From: Ixodes scapularis
Taxonomy: Eukaryota > Arthropoda > Arachnida > Ixodida > Ixodidae
DNA length: 64,000 bases
Assembly: GCF_016920785.2 (NCBI RefSeq)
Contig: NW_024609857.1
Span: 13,864,716 to 13,928,715 of the forward strand
Reading direction: 5' to 3'
The notes under the pieces are model-generated. The model was not told the origin of the DNA. It did not search any database and saw only the letters and a list, made by a program, of their open reading frames with translations. The position numbers and the translations under genes are program-made. Shown piece after piece: positions 24,101-36,100 of this stretch (position 1 is its first letter; every line of letters starts with the position of its first letter).

Positions 24101-27100
24101 TTAAAATGTCATATTTACACCCCCCAACATCTAGAGAGTATTACAAGAAGGTTTCATTAGTTTACACTGCATAATTAATTTTTTATAAATTATTTTGTGT
24201 CCACGAATGCTACAGAAAAGGTAGAGATTGAAGCACTTTGAACACATTTTTTTCCATTCCGCGTTTTGGCATACATTTCACTTCAGGAAAATCGTTTTGT
24301 TATTACATAACTTGGATTCCTTTTTATGAGTTTTTCTAGAGTCAAATTTTAAGGGGAAGAGATAGCTATGAGCTTGTATTTTTTATTTTTGTCCTTGTTC
24401 ATGCTCGAGAACTAAAATTTCGGACAAAGGACAGAAATCTAAAAAACAGTATTTGTGTTTATGTGGCTTTTCAGTCATGAAAGATGGTACAATATAGATA
24501 TATAGCTTAGCTATCTGCTTGGAACTGTCCTAAAGCATTATAACTGATGAAAACAACAAATTTATAAGTAATTTCAAAACGATAGTTTTTTCTATGCAGA
24601 CACACCTACTTTTATCTTGCAACATTTACATTTCTTTTTTGTACTTCACCCAGGTTAACAAAATTTGGCAGAAATGTTCTCAACATCAACAGAAACAAGC
24701 CCTGTAAATGTCATTTAAACAGACAAGTGGTTCAAACATTCACTTTTTTTGGTAGTGTCCCTCCCACTTGAAGAACAGCACAATGGAATGCAACTTTGCT
24801 ATATCTGCAATCTGTGGTAGTGGCTTCTATGTCACGTTCAATTTTGCATAATATTTAGCTGTCCCACCCTAACTGATTACTCGCCCCAAAGTTTTCACTG
24901 TTTCTCTCTTCGTCGCAAGTGGGTGTTGGCTTGGGAGTTTATGGTACTCATTCTCCTGGGCTCCACAGAATGTTCAATGGTATGCTGCACTGTGAATGAT
25001 GCAGCTGCAAGCCCAGCAGAACAAAAATATTTTGGAGCTTACCTTGCGCTTTCTATATACATCAAAAACATCTGAAAAAAAAAAAAGTATAAAAATGATC
25101 TTGATAGTATATCCACAGAAGAGCTAGGCTCGTATTGAAAAAGTTATTAATCTCTCCTTTTAATTCAACTTTTGGCAATGGTCAATTTGCAACAATCAGC
25201 ACGCAGCTGCAAACCCAAGATCCAGGCCAAAGAGCTTCAGATATTTCAGTTGCAAGGTTTTGTCACCACGGAGCTTTTACTAATATAGATTTGTTACTGC
25301 TCTAATGGCCTTGAAAGGTGCGCATAACTAGATGGTTTCTGAACAATCGCTGGGAAACAAAATGCAGGAAACCTTTCACTGAAGCAAGCAGTGTCTACGA
25401 ACACCTAAAACTTTGGAAGGACCAACTACTTTGCCAGGAAAACAAATAACCTGTAAAAACAGAAAAAAAAAAAAAAAAAAGTTGCAGACCAAGAAAAAGA
25501 ACAACTTACATTTGGAGGAGACAAACTTGGACTTTACACACTCGTGAAAGAAGGTTGAAATGTCTTGAACAATATTAGCCTCCTGTTCTTGAATGTGGTA
25601 GTAATAGTGAGTATAGTCCCTCTGTGAGATGCCTAAAAAAAAAAAAAAGAAAGCTACAATAATGACATGGGAGGAGCAGGAACAAACATGACATTATATT
25701 CGCTAGAAACTATTACAGTGGCTGCTATGGTCACCGACCAGATGAGAACAGGAAGGTGTCTTTCAAACGCCCAGACTCTAGCATGTGCCACACGCCTTCC
25801 ACCATGCTTTGGCTGCACGTGCGCACTCGAGGTGCACAAGATTTTTAAACATTGTCCAAAACAGGAAGCTTGGGCTGGAGGCGGGATGACAAACTCCTCC
25901 CTGCCGTTCCACCATGTCACTGACATGGTGTAACGGCATACTGTTCTTTAGTTTTTTCCAAGGGCTAAACAATAGGCATAATTCTCTACACAGAAATTAA
26001 TATGTCTGACAATATACATACGCATCTGTGATTTTCCAGATTTACATTACTTTTTTTTTAAATATCTCGTGGGAGTAAGAGACTATGATGAATTCTTCTG
26101 AATTGACTATTTGCAAAATTAGTTTGCCACGAAACATAAGGCCTTTAGGGTATTATATACATTAAAGTATATACACCTCAAGTGGTCGGACCACATTATT
26201 TTACCAGTGAAACTTTATTGCCTAGCGAAGAGCAAGCACAATAGGCCGATCTCACCAATCAGTTTCGTTGCTTCACTGCTGCCACAAAGTATCGAGGGGA
26301 CTTTAGTCTCTCTCTGCACGTGGGACAACCTCGCTGGGGCTTTGCACGTGGAGACCGCACGAGCCGTTTCGTGCACTGCTGCCTGCCTCCTCTGAACTAA
26401 AGTTATGGCGGCGTCACAGATGTGTGGAACGCTTGGCAAGATTGGTCCATTGGCAACAGTTACGATTAGGAACTGCAACTTCTTGCACTTTAGATGTGGT
26501 GTTGAGAAGCTCGGGCGATATTGTTTCGATCTGTCGCAGACTGCTTTAACGTTTATGGAGGAAAGAAAAGTGTTTCCTGCTATTTCTGATAAATCGTTGG
26601 ACAACTGGCAAAAATGATCTTAGCATCCAGAAGGCTAAAGAGTTGTCACTTTGAAACGTAGCCTAGTTAGTGGCTTTAATACAGACAATGAAAGCACACT
26701 TTTACATTTGAGGCGAACTGACGAAGGTTTTCTCCACAAGGTCAGAGAGAGGCCGCGTAGACAAGTCTGCGCTTTGCCCGACAAGGAAATGATTTCATCG
26801 AAGGAACAACTGCCATACCGATCAGGACGGAGTCTTTCACGAAGCAACGAAACTCCGTGCTAGGGTCAATCTCGACCCACTTCCTCAGGACGAGTTCATA
26901 CTTGAAAAGGTGCCCCGTGTCCGTGTCCTTGCGCCAATCTGTACAAGCCTTGAACCTGCGAAGATGCGTTGACAGTGGCTTTACGGGTGAACCCATATGC
27001 TTTAGAGAATGCGAGGATATAGCTTGGAATGTGCACATTACATACACAATGAAGAGCGTGGCTGGGGCTATCCCTACTACGTTCCACCCTGAAAAATTAA

Positions 27101-30100
27101 CCTGAACTCCCTGGTACTTACTAGCTTTCATTTAATAAACATTGTTGAACCAACAGCTTTTACTCGAGATTATTATCACAACATTTATGGCTGCACAGCC
27201 CCAGCAAGGCAAAAACTTTCTTGCCTTAATACAATAAAGTAACCGATTGATTTGACGGGAATCTTGCAGAAGACAAAGTAATCAGTTCGCTTTACCCTCC
27301 TGCAGAGCCCTCTGCTCCCTCCCCTTTACCAGAGTAAACACCAGAGAGGAGACGAAACGGGGAGGGGAGTATTCGAATAATCAGAAAGTCACTGTGCTGG
27401 GGCCGCCACATTTTGTAGAGGCCTTTGTTGGCGCACGCTGCGAAAAGGCAGTTGGTGCTACTTTGCACCGCTGGGACGCAACGGTCGGACGGCCAGAACT
27501 GCTTCGCTACTGGGCCTATCAACAGCCACAACAACCGTCGTGAAAGATACGATTTAACAGCCCTAATCCAGTTTCTCGATTGCATAGGATATAGTTCGAG
27601 GCTACAAGTCAAAATTCAAAGGGTGAAGACTCAATTTCAGGCAGTGGTCTACTTGGTGCAAAATGCAAGGACTAAAGCTACTACATGCCCCGCTTTAGTG
27701 TAACGACACTTCAGCCACCTTGGTTTTCAAAATCATTGTTGCCAGTTACCTGGAATTGCAAGAAACAGCTCTAGGCCCTCCAGAGGTTTTGAAACAATTC
27801 GCAACGGAGCAAAAAATGATCGTCTTTGCTTTTTGACACCGCATCTCAAGCTCAAGAAGTCAAAAGTTTTTAATAGTAAGGATCGCCGATTGTGCCTGCC
27901 CCGCACAAGGCACCCAGAATGGCAGTGCCCACAGGAAAATTGGGGCATAAAGTGCAAATACTCTAAACGTAGCCTATTCAGTGGCTCTAATGAAGACAAT
28001 GAAAATCAAGGCAGAAAACTAGTCATACGCCATACGAAATTTGAGTCGTTGCAAATTAACTCTATCGAGCCCTGCAAAAACACCAGGATAATCAAGCATG
28101 CCCAAAATTTCACCCCCTGCAAAATCAGTCAACTGTATATCTCGGTGGAGGACCAAATCTGCTATGTCTGAATGATTCCGAGTCCCCGGGCCCAAAAGGA
28201 AGCTCTTCATAACCCAGGGCATGCATAAGCAAGTAAAAAAAAAAGTGCTGTACACAGAAGCAACACCACAGGAAAGTATGGCTGAAGTCGCATCTGTGTG
28301 CACAAGTGGTACGACAAACAATCCCAGAAATATCTTCACCTCATCTGCGTTAGTTAGCAATGACAATTTATTCTTTCGTTCAATGCTTAAAACAGCTGTT
28401 TTGAGAACTAAGAAGTGTCGAAATCAAAGAGCGTACGGCTGTGTGAGGTCGTGGGTAACAAAGTCCGAGCTCTTGAGGAGGAGGCAGACATCCGAGAAAG
28501 AGGTGCAGCAGAGACTGTTGTTGGTCGCAATCCAGCTAGCATCCTTGGGGCTGCTCCAGTTCAGCTTCGGAAACACCCGACCCCCCAGCCGCTCTATGGC
28601 CCGAGACACTTTCTCTTCCAGGTCGGGAAAGCTGGGAATCTGCAAGGAATGGCACATTACTTGCCAATATCCAGAACAGATGACAGTGAAATTGGCTGAG
28701 GTAACGGCAGTCACAACCAATGTTATCAGATCAAAAACACTGTCAATCTTTGGTCTGAAGAGGGCTTTTCCAAGTGCCACCTACAAGAAGGTAGATGTTC
28801 CACACTAGGAGACTTTGTACGTTCATTTCTGGCCGGCCGCCGCTACCTCGTCAAATTGGACTAGGGCCCTGCCATGCATAGCAGTACTACCAAGGAAAGC
28901 AATGTTGGAGTCCCTCAAGAACCAGTATTGTCGTCGACATTATTCAACACTGTCATGGCGCTGCTCCTCTGGGCCCTCCATCGTATTCCGAACCTACGAG
29001 CTAATGCCTACGCCAGCAACATTACCGCTTGGACATGCCGAGGCTCAGTTTTGACGCAAAAGAAAGCGCTGCATGCAGATCTGGATGCCATACACGCTAA
29101 CCTTCGCCGCGTCAGCATGTTTCTGTTTACGGAGAAAACAAAGCACATGTTGTACAGCCGTGGACATTTTACCCTTGACTTGGGCCTCACTTTCGACGGT
29201 AGTTCCATGAGCAAGGAGCTTTTCATAAGGATCCTTAGAGCGAATTTTGGGTACAGCTCTCAAGTGGCAGCTGAATGGGTTGTCTATTTCAGGGCAATGG
29301 AACCACGGCCTACACCTCGTCCCTCGCATCTCCCATCTGAAGTGCAACACGGGAGAATGTATTGCCAAGATTCTCGTCACGTCCATCCTTGCTTCAAAGG
29401 TGGCCTATGGTGCGCGCTTCTACTTCCTCAAACGAGTCCATCTAGACATGATTGCAATGCTGTATAACGAGGCTCGCCGAACCATCCTTGGGCTCCCTTG
29501 ACACACATGAAAGTTGGAGCTTCGCAAGAGCCTGCGCCTGTGGACCTTTGAGAGACACTAGACCAGCAACTCGACATGCATATGCCCCAACTTGAGCATA
29601 AGCTCCAGGGAAAGGCAGTTGCTCGCTTCACTGGACTAGCTGTGACCAACATCAATGACCAGCCGTCTACCAAGCCTTCATGGGATCTCATTGATAGCAT
29701 GCAACATGTCTGGCCTGTTGTGTGAAATATGAATGCTAAGAGCCACACCAAGTGTCAAGAACATTAATCCTGCCCGCACCAACCCAGCTAACCGCATCAT
29801 ATCGCGACCCTGCGCAGGTCATTGTGTATACAAATGCTGCCCTGCACACATCCGGTTAATCTGCGATAGCTGCGGTGTTCCCGTCCCATAACCCTGCAGA
29901 GTGTGATCCCATCGTTGTTGCAACCCCCGAGACCCTTTCATCGCCCGAGCCTTGCGCCATCCAGACATATCAGGTCAGGAATCCAGAGCCCGGCATGCTT
30001 AATGTTCACGGACACTCAGGACACGATTCGTGCACTTAGGACGCATCTGCTCCTATCGAGTTTGACAATCACCGCTATTTTCGACACTGCACTTCGCCTG

Positions 30101-33100
30101 AACCGCCATCGAAGCGTCCGAGTCAGTATACATTGGGTCCCAGAAGATGCAGGCATTGCCGGCAACGAGAAGGTCAGTGAGGCTTCGTTGGAGGAGTTGT
30201 ATAGGGATTTCCCCTCCTCCCAGCAGACCCTACCGTTGCCTCCCTCATCGCCCAACGATGACCAGTTTCCCGAAGACGAAGCCTACATGTACGACCCAGT
30301 AGACACTTTGTGCTTGGTCCGCCGGGACTGGAAGCGCCAACTCTTGGACCCCAGAATAGTTCCCAATACCCAAAAACATGTGAAGTCGGCACCGCATGGT
30401 CCTACTTCGACGCATTAGAAAAGGTGAAGCGGTCAGGCCTCATAACGTCCATCGCTTCAAGCTGACCTGGCAACGTAAACTTGACCCTTATTATGTCCCG
30501 CCCGACCGCCACTGCCAACGACGCAAAGACCCATATGCCTTCCCGAACCTTCACCATCTCATTTGGGAGTGTTCAGCTCTGGTTGCCCAGCGTCAAGCAG
30601 CCTGGGTGGATCCTGCCGGCGACTAGCGAGCGCCAAACGAGGCTCCTGGCTTCCCTCCTCAACTTCGTGTTGCGGAGCGAACTGGGGTTCTCGTTATAAT
30701 ACACATCATTTCACACTACCAAGGACGTAGACGCCACGCTTGAGAGCGAATGTGCCACATTGGGCCCTTGTGCCGAGGTCGCGCTGCTCATACAACAACT
30801 AAGGCTGCGGATGTGAGTCGCCGCGGCCTTCATAGTTCGGGTAGTGCGTGTAAAGTTCCTCACCTACCACCCTCTCCCTTCCTAGGCAATGCACCCCGTG
30901 GAGTTTCGGGAGGCAACGGGAAGCCAGTAAATGTTTTGTTGCAAGTCGAAAGCCTGTGTCGTCTGTTTGTCTTCCATGCCCTTCTCATTATCGTAATATA
31001 TGGAAGAATCCTTGCTAAATCTCAAACTCAAATAAAAATACTAATTATACCGCAGTCTATAATATATCCTATAGTTGGTGACAGGTTAAGAATTCAGAGT
31101 GAGGGAAAGAGGCTGGGGAGGAGGAAGGAGGCGGAATGTTAGAGCGAGGGGGATGTTTCCTCCCCTCCTCTCGAGCATTCCATCGGCTTCCTCCGCCCCA
31201 GCCCTCCTTTCCCTTGCCCTCAACTCTTAAAGAGGCACTGACACATCAAAATCATTTTTTTTTTTTTTATTATCCGAAACGATTGAAAACGATGCCGGGA
31301 CATTACCCTCAAAATTTGAAATTTGAGAATTCAGCATTTGTGAAGTAAAAAAACAATTTCCAAATGCCGAATTCGAAGTTCCCGCGCGATCGGCGCCGGT
31401 GCCTTGACGTCAAATATTGCAGAGTCCTGAGAGTCCACTTTCTTTCACCACTCCCTGCTGTTGCCATGGTGACCCAAAGCGAGGAGCAGTGATGTGATTG
31501 GCCTAAGCCATTTTGGAGCACCTTAAGGAGCAGCCAAAACAGTGTTTTGGAGCAGAAAATGTGGCCACTGGAGCAGTCAAGACGGTGTTTTGGAGCTGCA
31601 AAAGTGGCTTTTAGAGCAGCCAAAACAGTGTTTCGGAGCAGAAAAAAGTGGCTTTTGGAGCATATATATTCTTAGAAAAATAAATATTTGTTTTAAGTGC
31701 TGGACAAACGAAGAGCACTTTGCGTTGTGTTGTGACGTGTTGGGCGGAACTCGCTGCTTGTGCTTTTGCTGCTGAGACATCCCACAAGTATACAGTGATG
31801 TAGGCGCTGCCGAGCAATACCGAAAAAAAAAAAAAAACACTTGCTATCGTTTTACTGGTTTCCGACGTGGCAGATTTGTATAAAAAGTAAGCAAACGTAA
31901 AACAATGGATTGCAAGCGTCCTGGCTTGTGCCTCTCGTGCAATCATGTTCACATGCACGCGAGGGCAACTTCGGCAGGCTTGCAGTTACACGTGCTTCGT
32001 CACACGAGCGGACACAGCAGCTGTTCGACCGAAACCAAAACCATGCCACTCCGCTCCGTCGCCAACTGGTTCCCAAAATAGTATGCAAAATGTAACTGTC
32101 CAGCATACAACACAAAAGATTTCAGCGGTGCGCGCTTGCCAGGCCGGCAAACAAGGTACAGGCTAAACATACAGAAAAAAAGAACCTTAGCGTATCGATG
32201 CAAGACATTGCAAATCAGGGTCAAAAAGCTCTTGGAGCGCGTTGTGCAAAGACTGAACTCGAAAAAACAAGCGCGGTGTGCGGGTTCAGCGTGTGAACAT
32301 TGCCTTCTTTGCTTTAGCTCACTTCTCTTTACCAACTTTCTTTCGCGGGAATTTTTTCCTGTATCAGGGTCCCTCTCGAAAGAAAGCCCACCGAGAGAAA
32401 CCTAGGTAATCAAAACTTCGCCAAGCATTGATTGAGTTAGAGAGATTTTTATAGCAGCATATGATTTAAACAAGAGCAGGAATGTCGATGCGTTTCAGTT
32501 TAGAAAGCGCCATATCTGCAGCGACGTGGGGACGGCAACACACGACGTCGCGCGAGCGCTTCAGATCACAAAGTAACTCTCGCCGTGCAAAAACATGGGT
32601 TTTCTTTCACAGTATGACGGCATGTCTGGCACCCTGCACACTAACGTCGGAGCGTCCGCACAAAAGAAAAAAGAAAAAAAGACGCGAGACGAGATTACCG
32701 AGACGACGAGAGCGCGAAACGCGAGACGGCGGGAAAAATCATGCAAGACCGAATACACGATTCATGCAGGGTACTTTGTGTCGGGCGGCGTCTTGTGCCA
32801 CCTAGCTAACGGTTCTCAGTTTAGGTTCGTTTTTAAAAGGCGATCAAAATTGGTCCTTTGGCGCAGGCTTGGCACAGATTAGCCATATTTTGGCGAAATG
32901 TAGCAGGATGTAGCAGGGTTAGCCCCTTGGCGCAGTTTGGCGCAATTGGCACAGCAATCACATCACTGGAGGAGGAAAGGAGCGAGCACCGGCATTGCGG
33001 CGGACCGGTTTTGAGCGGTGTCGCCTGTTTTCCGTTGGATGATACAAATCCAGGAGACGGCACCACAACGAACTCCCGATCTTTGGTATTTCAAAAAAAA

Positions 33101-36100
33101 GGGCCGTAGTGCGTTCGCAATTGCGTTAAAAAACATGTTTTAGGATTGCCGTTATTAAATGTTATAAAGATGTCGCCTACAAAGCTTCTAAATTTCATGA
33201 TTCTTGACGTCACGAATCAAAAGAAGCGAGGAGGCGAAGGCGGGAGAACCAAACGCTAAAAATAAAAAGGCGCGCGCGCGCGCGCAAAAAAGTTTTTTTT
33301 CGCGATGCGTTTTTATTTGCGTGTCTATGACTGCAGCTTGCATCGTTTTAGACAATAAAAATAAATACGACCTTTGGGGTGTCAGTGCCCCTTTAACCTG
33401 TCCCCGACCAAAGGCAGTTATATTCATTATTTTCTGCTGCAAGGTAAAGTTGTTTCATCAGCACTAACAATATATATAGTATATATTTTTTTTAATTTAC
33501 CCTGCGCTTTGTTTTGCAAGACACAAACAATTTCAATGACTACTCCGTGATTTTCGCTTGACTGCAGTGCACCAGTGCGGAGTGAGAACAGTCAACGAAG
33601 CTACCTAGCTCACCAGAACAGACCACGAACATGAGAAATATTGTGCGACTTCCGAGTAAGTATGAAACTAAAGTGATAATCGAAAGTTCTGAAAATTTGT
33701 ACAAGCCTACCGTGACAATTCGGCCATATAGCGGGGCCTCGGCTTTTATATTTTTAGTATTAATAAAGTGAAATTACGTTTTGATTGTGTTAACAAAAAT
33801 TAAATCACATTTCAGCAAAACGTAGCAGAATGTAGAAGGGTAAGCAAATTGATGCAGTAATCATATCACTGTGGTACTGTGGATGTGTGCTGCCTGTCCT
33901 AAAATAATGATAGAAAAAAAGAAAGGAGAGTAGAAGGAATGGAATATCAACAGTTTACAGCCAAGAACAATTCATATTGAATCGACTAGTGTTAAAGTTT
34001 TCCCTCCAGTCTATGCGACAAACCTGTAACACGCATCCCATCCCATCTTGTATTTCCCGCAAGTTCTCAATTGGCAATAAGGCCACTACTAAAGATGCAT
34101 GTACATTTGACTTTACTTGTATGTGTGTTGCACGCACATAGATTACACTTTGTGTGTCTGCATATTCCTGGAATGCACATTCCAGCTTGTGTTATTTCCA
34201 AGTTCTCATTTGGAAATAACGCCACAACCACTTAGGATGCATGCACATTTCAGTTTACACCTCGAAAGGAATGTCAGCTGGGTTCGCTGAGGAAGACGAC
34301 CACCGACAAACGAGGTGCGTCTCCCAGGGGCCTTGTGGCGACAAGAGTACAGCCAGTGCCCCGACCAGGTCAGCGGCCAGCACGGGTGCCAGACAGGGGG
34401 TCACTGGGCCTTCTCCCTTACCGCCTGGACCCCCTGGCAGGGTGGCGGTCTGGGTTCCCTTGCACCTCTTGGCAGGAGATGAGACTCATTCCGGTAGGTT
34501 AGGTTAGTGATGGGAAGGCACCCCTCTTTTGCTGTACCTTCTGCTTGCTATCGAAGCTGCCATATTACGGCGACTTCAACTGCAGCGAAGGAAGCGCTAC
34601 CTACAGTTGCCGTAGGTAGCAACTTCGCGCTCCCAACACTTTATTATTAAACCCCTAGAGTGCCACACCCAAGTAAACTTGGGTGCGCTCCTGTGTGGTT
34701 TCAGTTTACTTCCCTGCCTCTCCAAAATAGACCATCACATATATATTTTTTTTATTTGTAGTGCTATGTGTGAGTTAGCAATGAAAACAATGCTGTAATG
34801 TCGCTTTTCGATTGCATGTAAAAATATTTTTTTAGGCAATTTCTTTTTCGGCAAGCTCCTTCGTTGTTACAGCGAACCTATGTTGTTTAACCTCGCGCTT
34901 TGTGGTGAACACCGAAATCTAGGAATTACTTGTGGACTCTGTACAAAACAAGGCAGTGACAGTTCCAAATAAAAAAAAAAAGGGCCGAGCAAGGCAGCTC
35001 AAAAGAGTGACCTCGGGGTTCTAGGTCAAGGCGCCTCTGCATACCGTAATATCCGGAGATGCCCCGCCCCCAAAAGATAACCCACGTCTATCTTTATACT
35101 TCGCTTCAGCTTCCGTCCGAGCGCAGCCAAAGGCTGAGGGACGGTTCGCAACTTCGAGAAGAAAATTCCTACGCACCTCAAAGTAGTCCGCAAAAGGTTT
35201 TTTTTTAATAACTGTTTTAGCATAGCACAATATTCCAGATATGTTCTGCTGAGAATTATTTGCAACAAAAAGAATTAAATATCTGAAGTTAATGGTTTTA
35301 TTAATATATGTAAATGCATGTGGTTTGGTGAAAGCATGTATATCCGCCGGCAACACGGCTGGAGCGCTCAGTTTTTCTGTGTGATTTCGTTCCCGTAATT
35401 ACCGTAAAGACCGAAATAATGTGCTTCGCAGCTTTCCTCACAGAGTCGCTTCAAAACATCCCTTCGCAAAGGCACGTTGGGGCGTCAGGCGTGAGAGAGC
35501 GTGATGAATGTCTACTTTCAAATTCGGCAGGAGACTCCGGCCGCGTCGTACCGCGAATGCGTTGTAAAAAAAGAAAGGCGTCCGGGCCACTACAATTCAC
35601 TGATACGCGGCGAACTCAGAGCACCTCTTTACCTGCTGATCACATTGAACGCCGAGAAGCTGATGAAAAGGACTGCGCCTCGAGCCCTGGTATACCCAGA
35701 CAATGCAAGGAAACACCAACGGCCGGGTCATCGGGCACCTTGTAGCCTGTACTTTACATCTCGAAATTATGCCGAACAGGTGGAAAGCTTGGACACAGAC
35801 GGCAGCGGCCAGCCTACGCACTGACATCCCCTGTGACGAAATTTCAGAACGTAAAATGGCACTTTTTAAACCTGTAGCATTCGATACCGCTGATACACCG
35901 GTAGCAGACGAAATACTCGGCGAGCGCAGGCGGCGCGGACGACCAGCGCGACCAGCGGAGTGATACAAAGGTGTACACGAGATCACCTGATCTATTGCCA
36001 GCGTCTGATTGGCTCCGGCCACACGTAGCTTTAGCGGACGGAAGCTGAAACGAAGTATAGCATGATTTGCTATTGCTTTAAAAAACACTGAACTATAGTC

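Larger units (their letters stand above)
18021..25042 (-). other. CDC123: CDC123 intron 8
   Basis: 7 kb containing a hAT-type element (18159-18926), a CAGTGATG-ended element (19152-20626), a 48-bp tandem repeat (21331-21500), a Tigger-like repeat region (22217-23342) and a near-perfect palindrome (23630-23828). The stretch 23890-25040 is A/T-rich and shows nothing I recognise. Confidence 0.85.
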
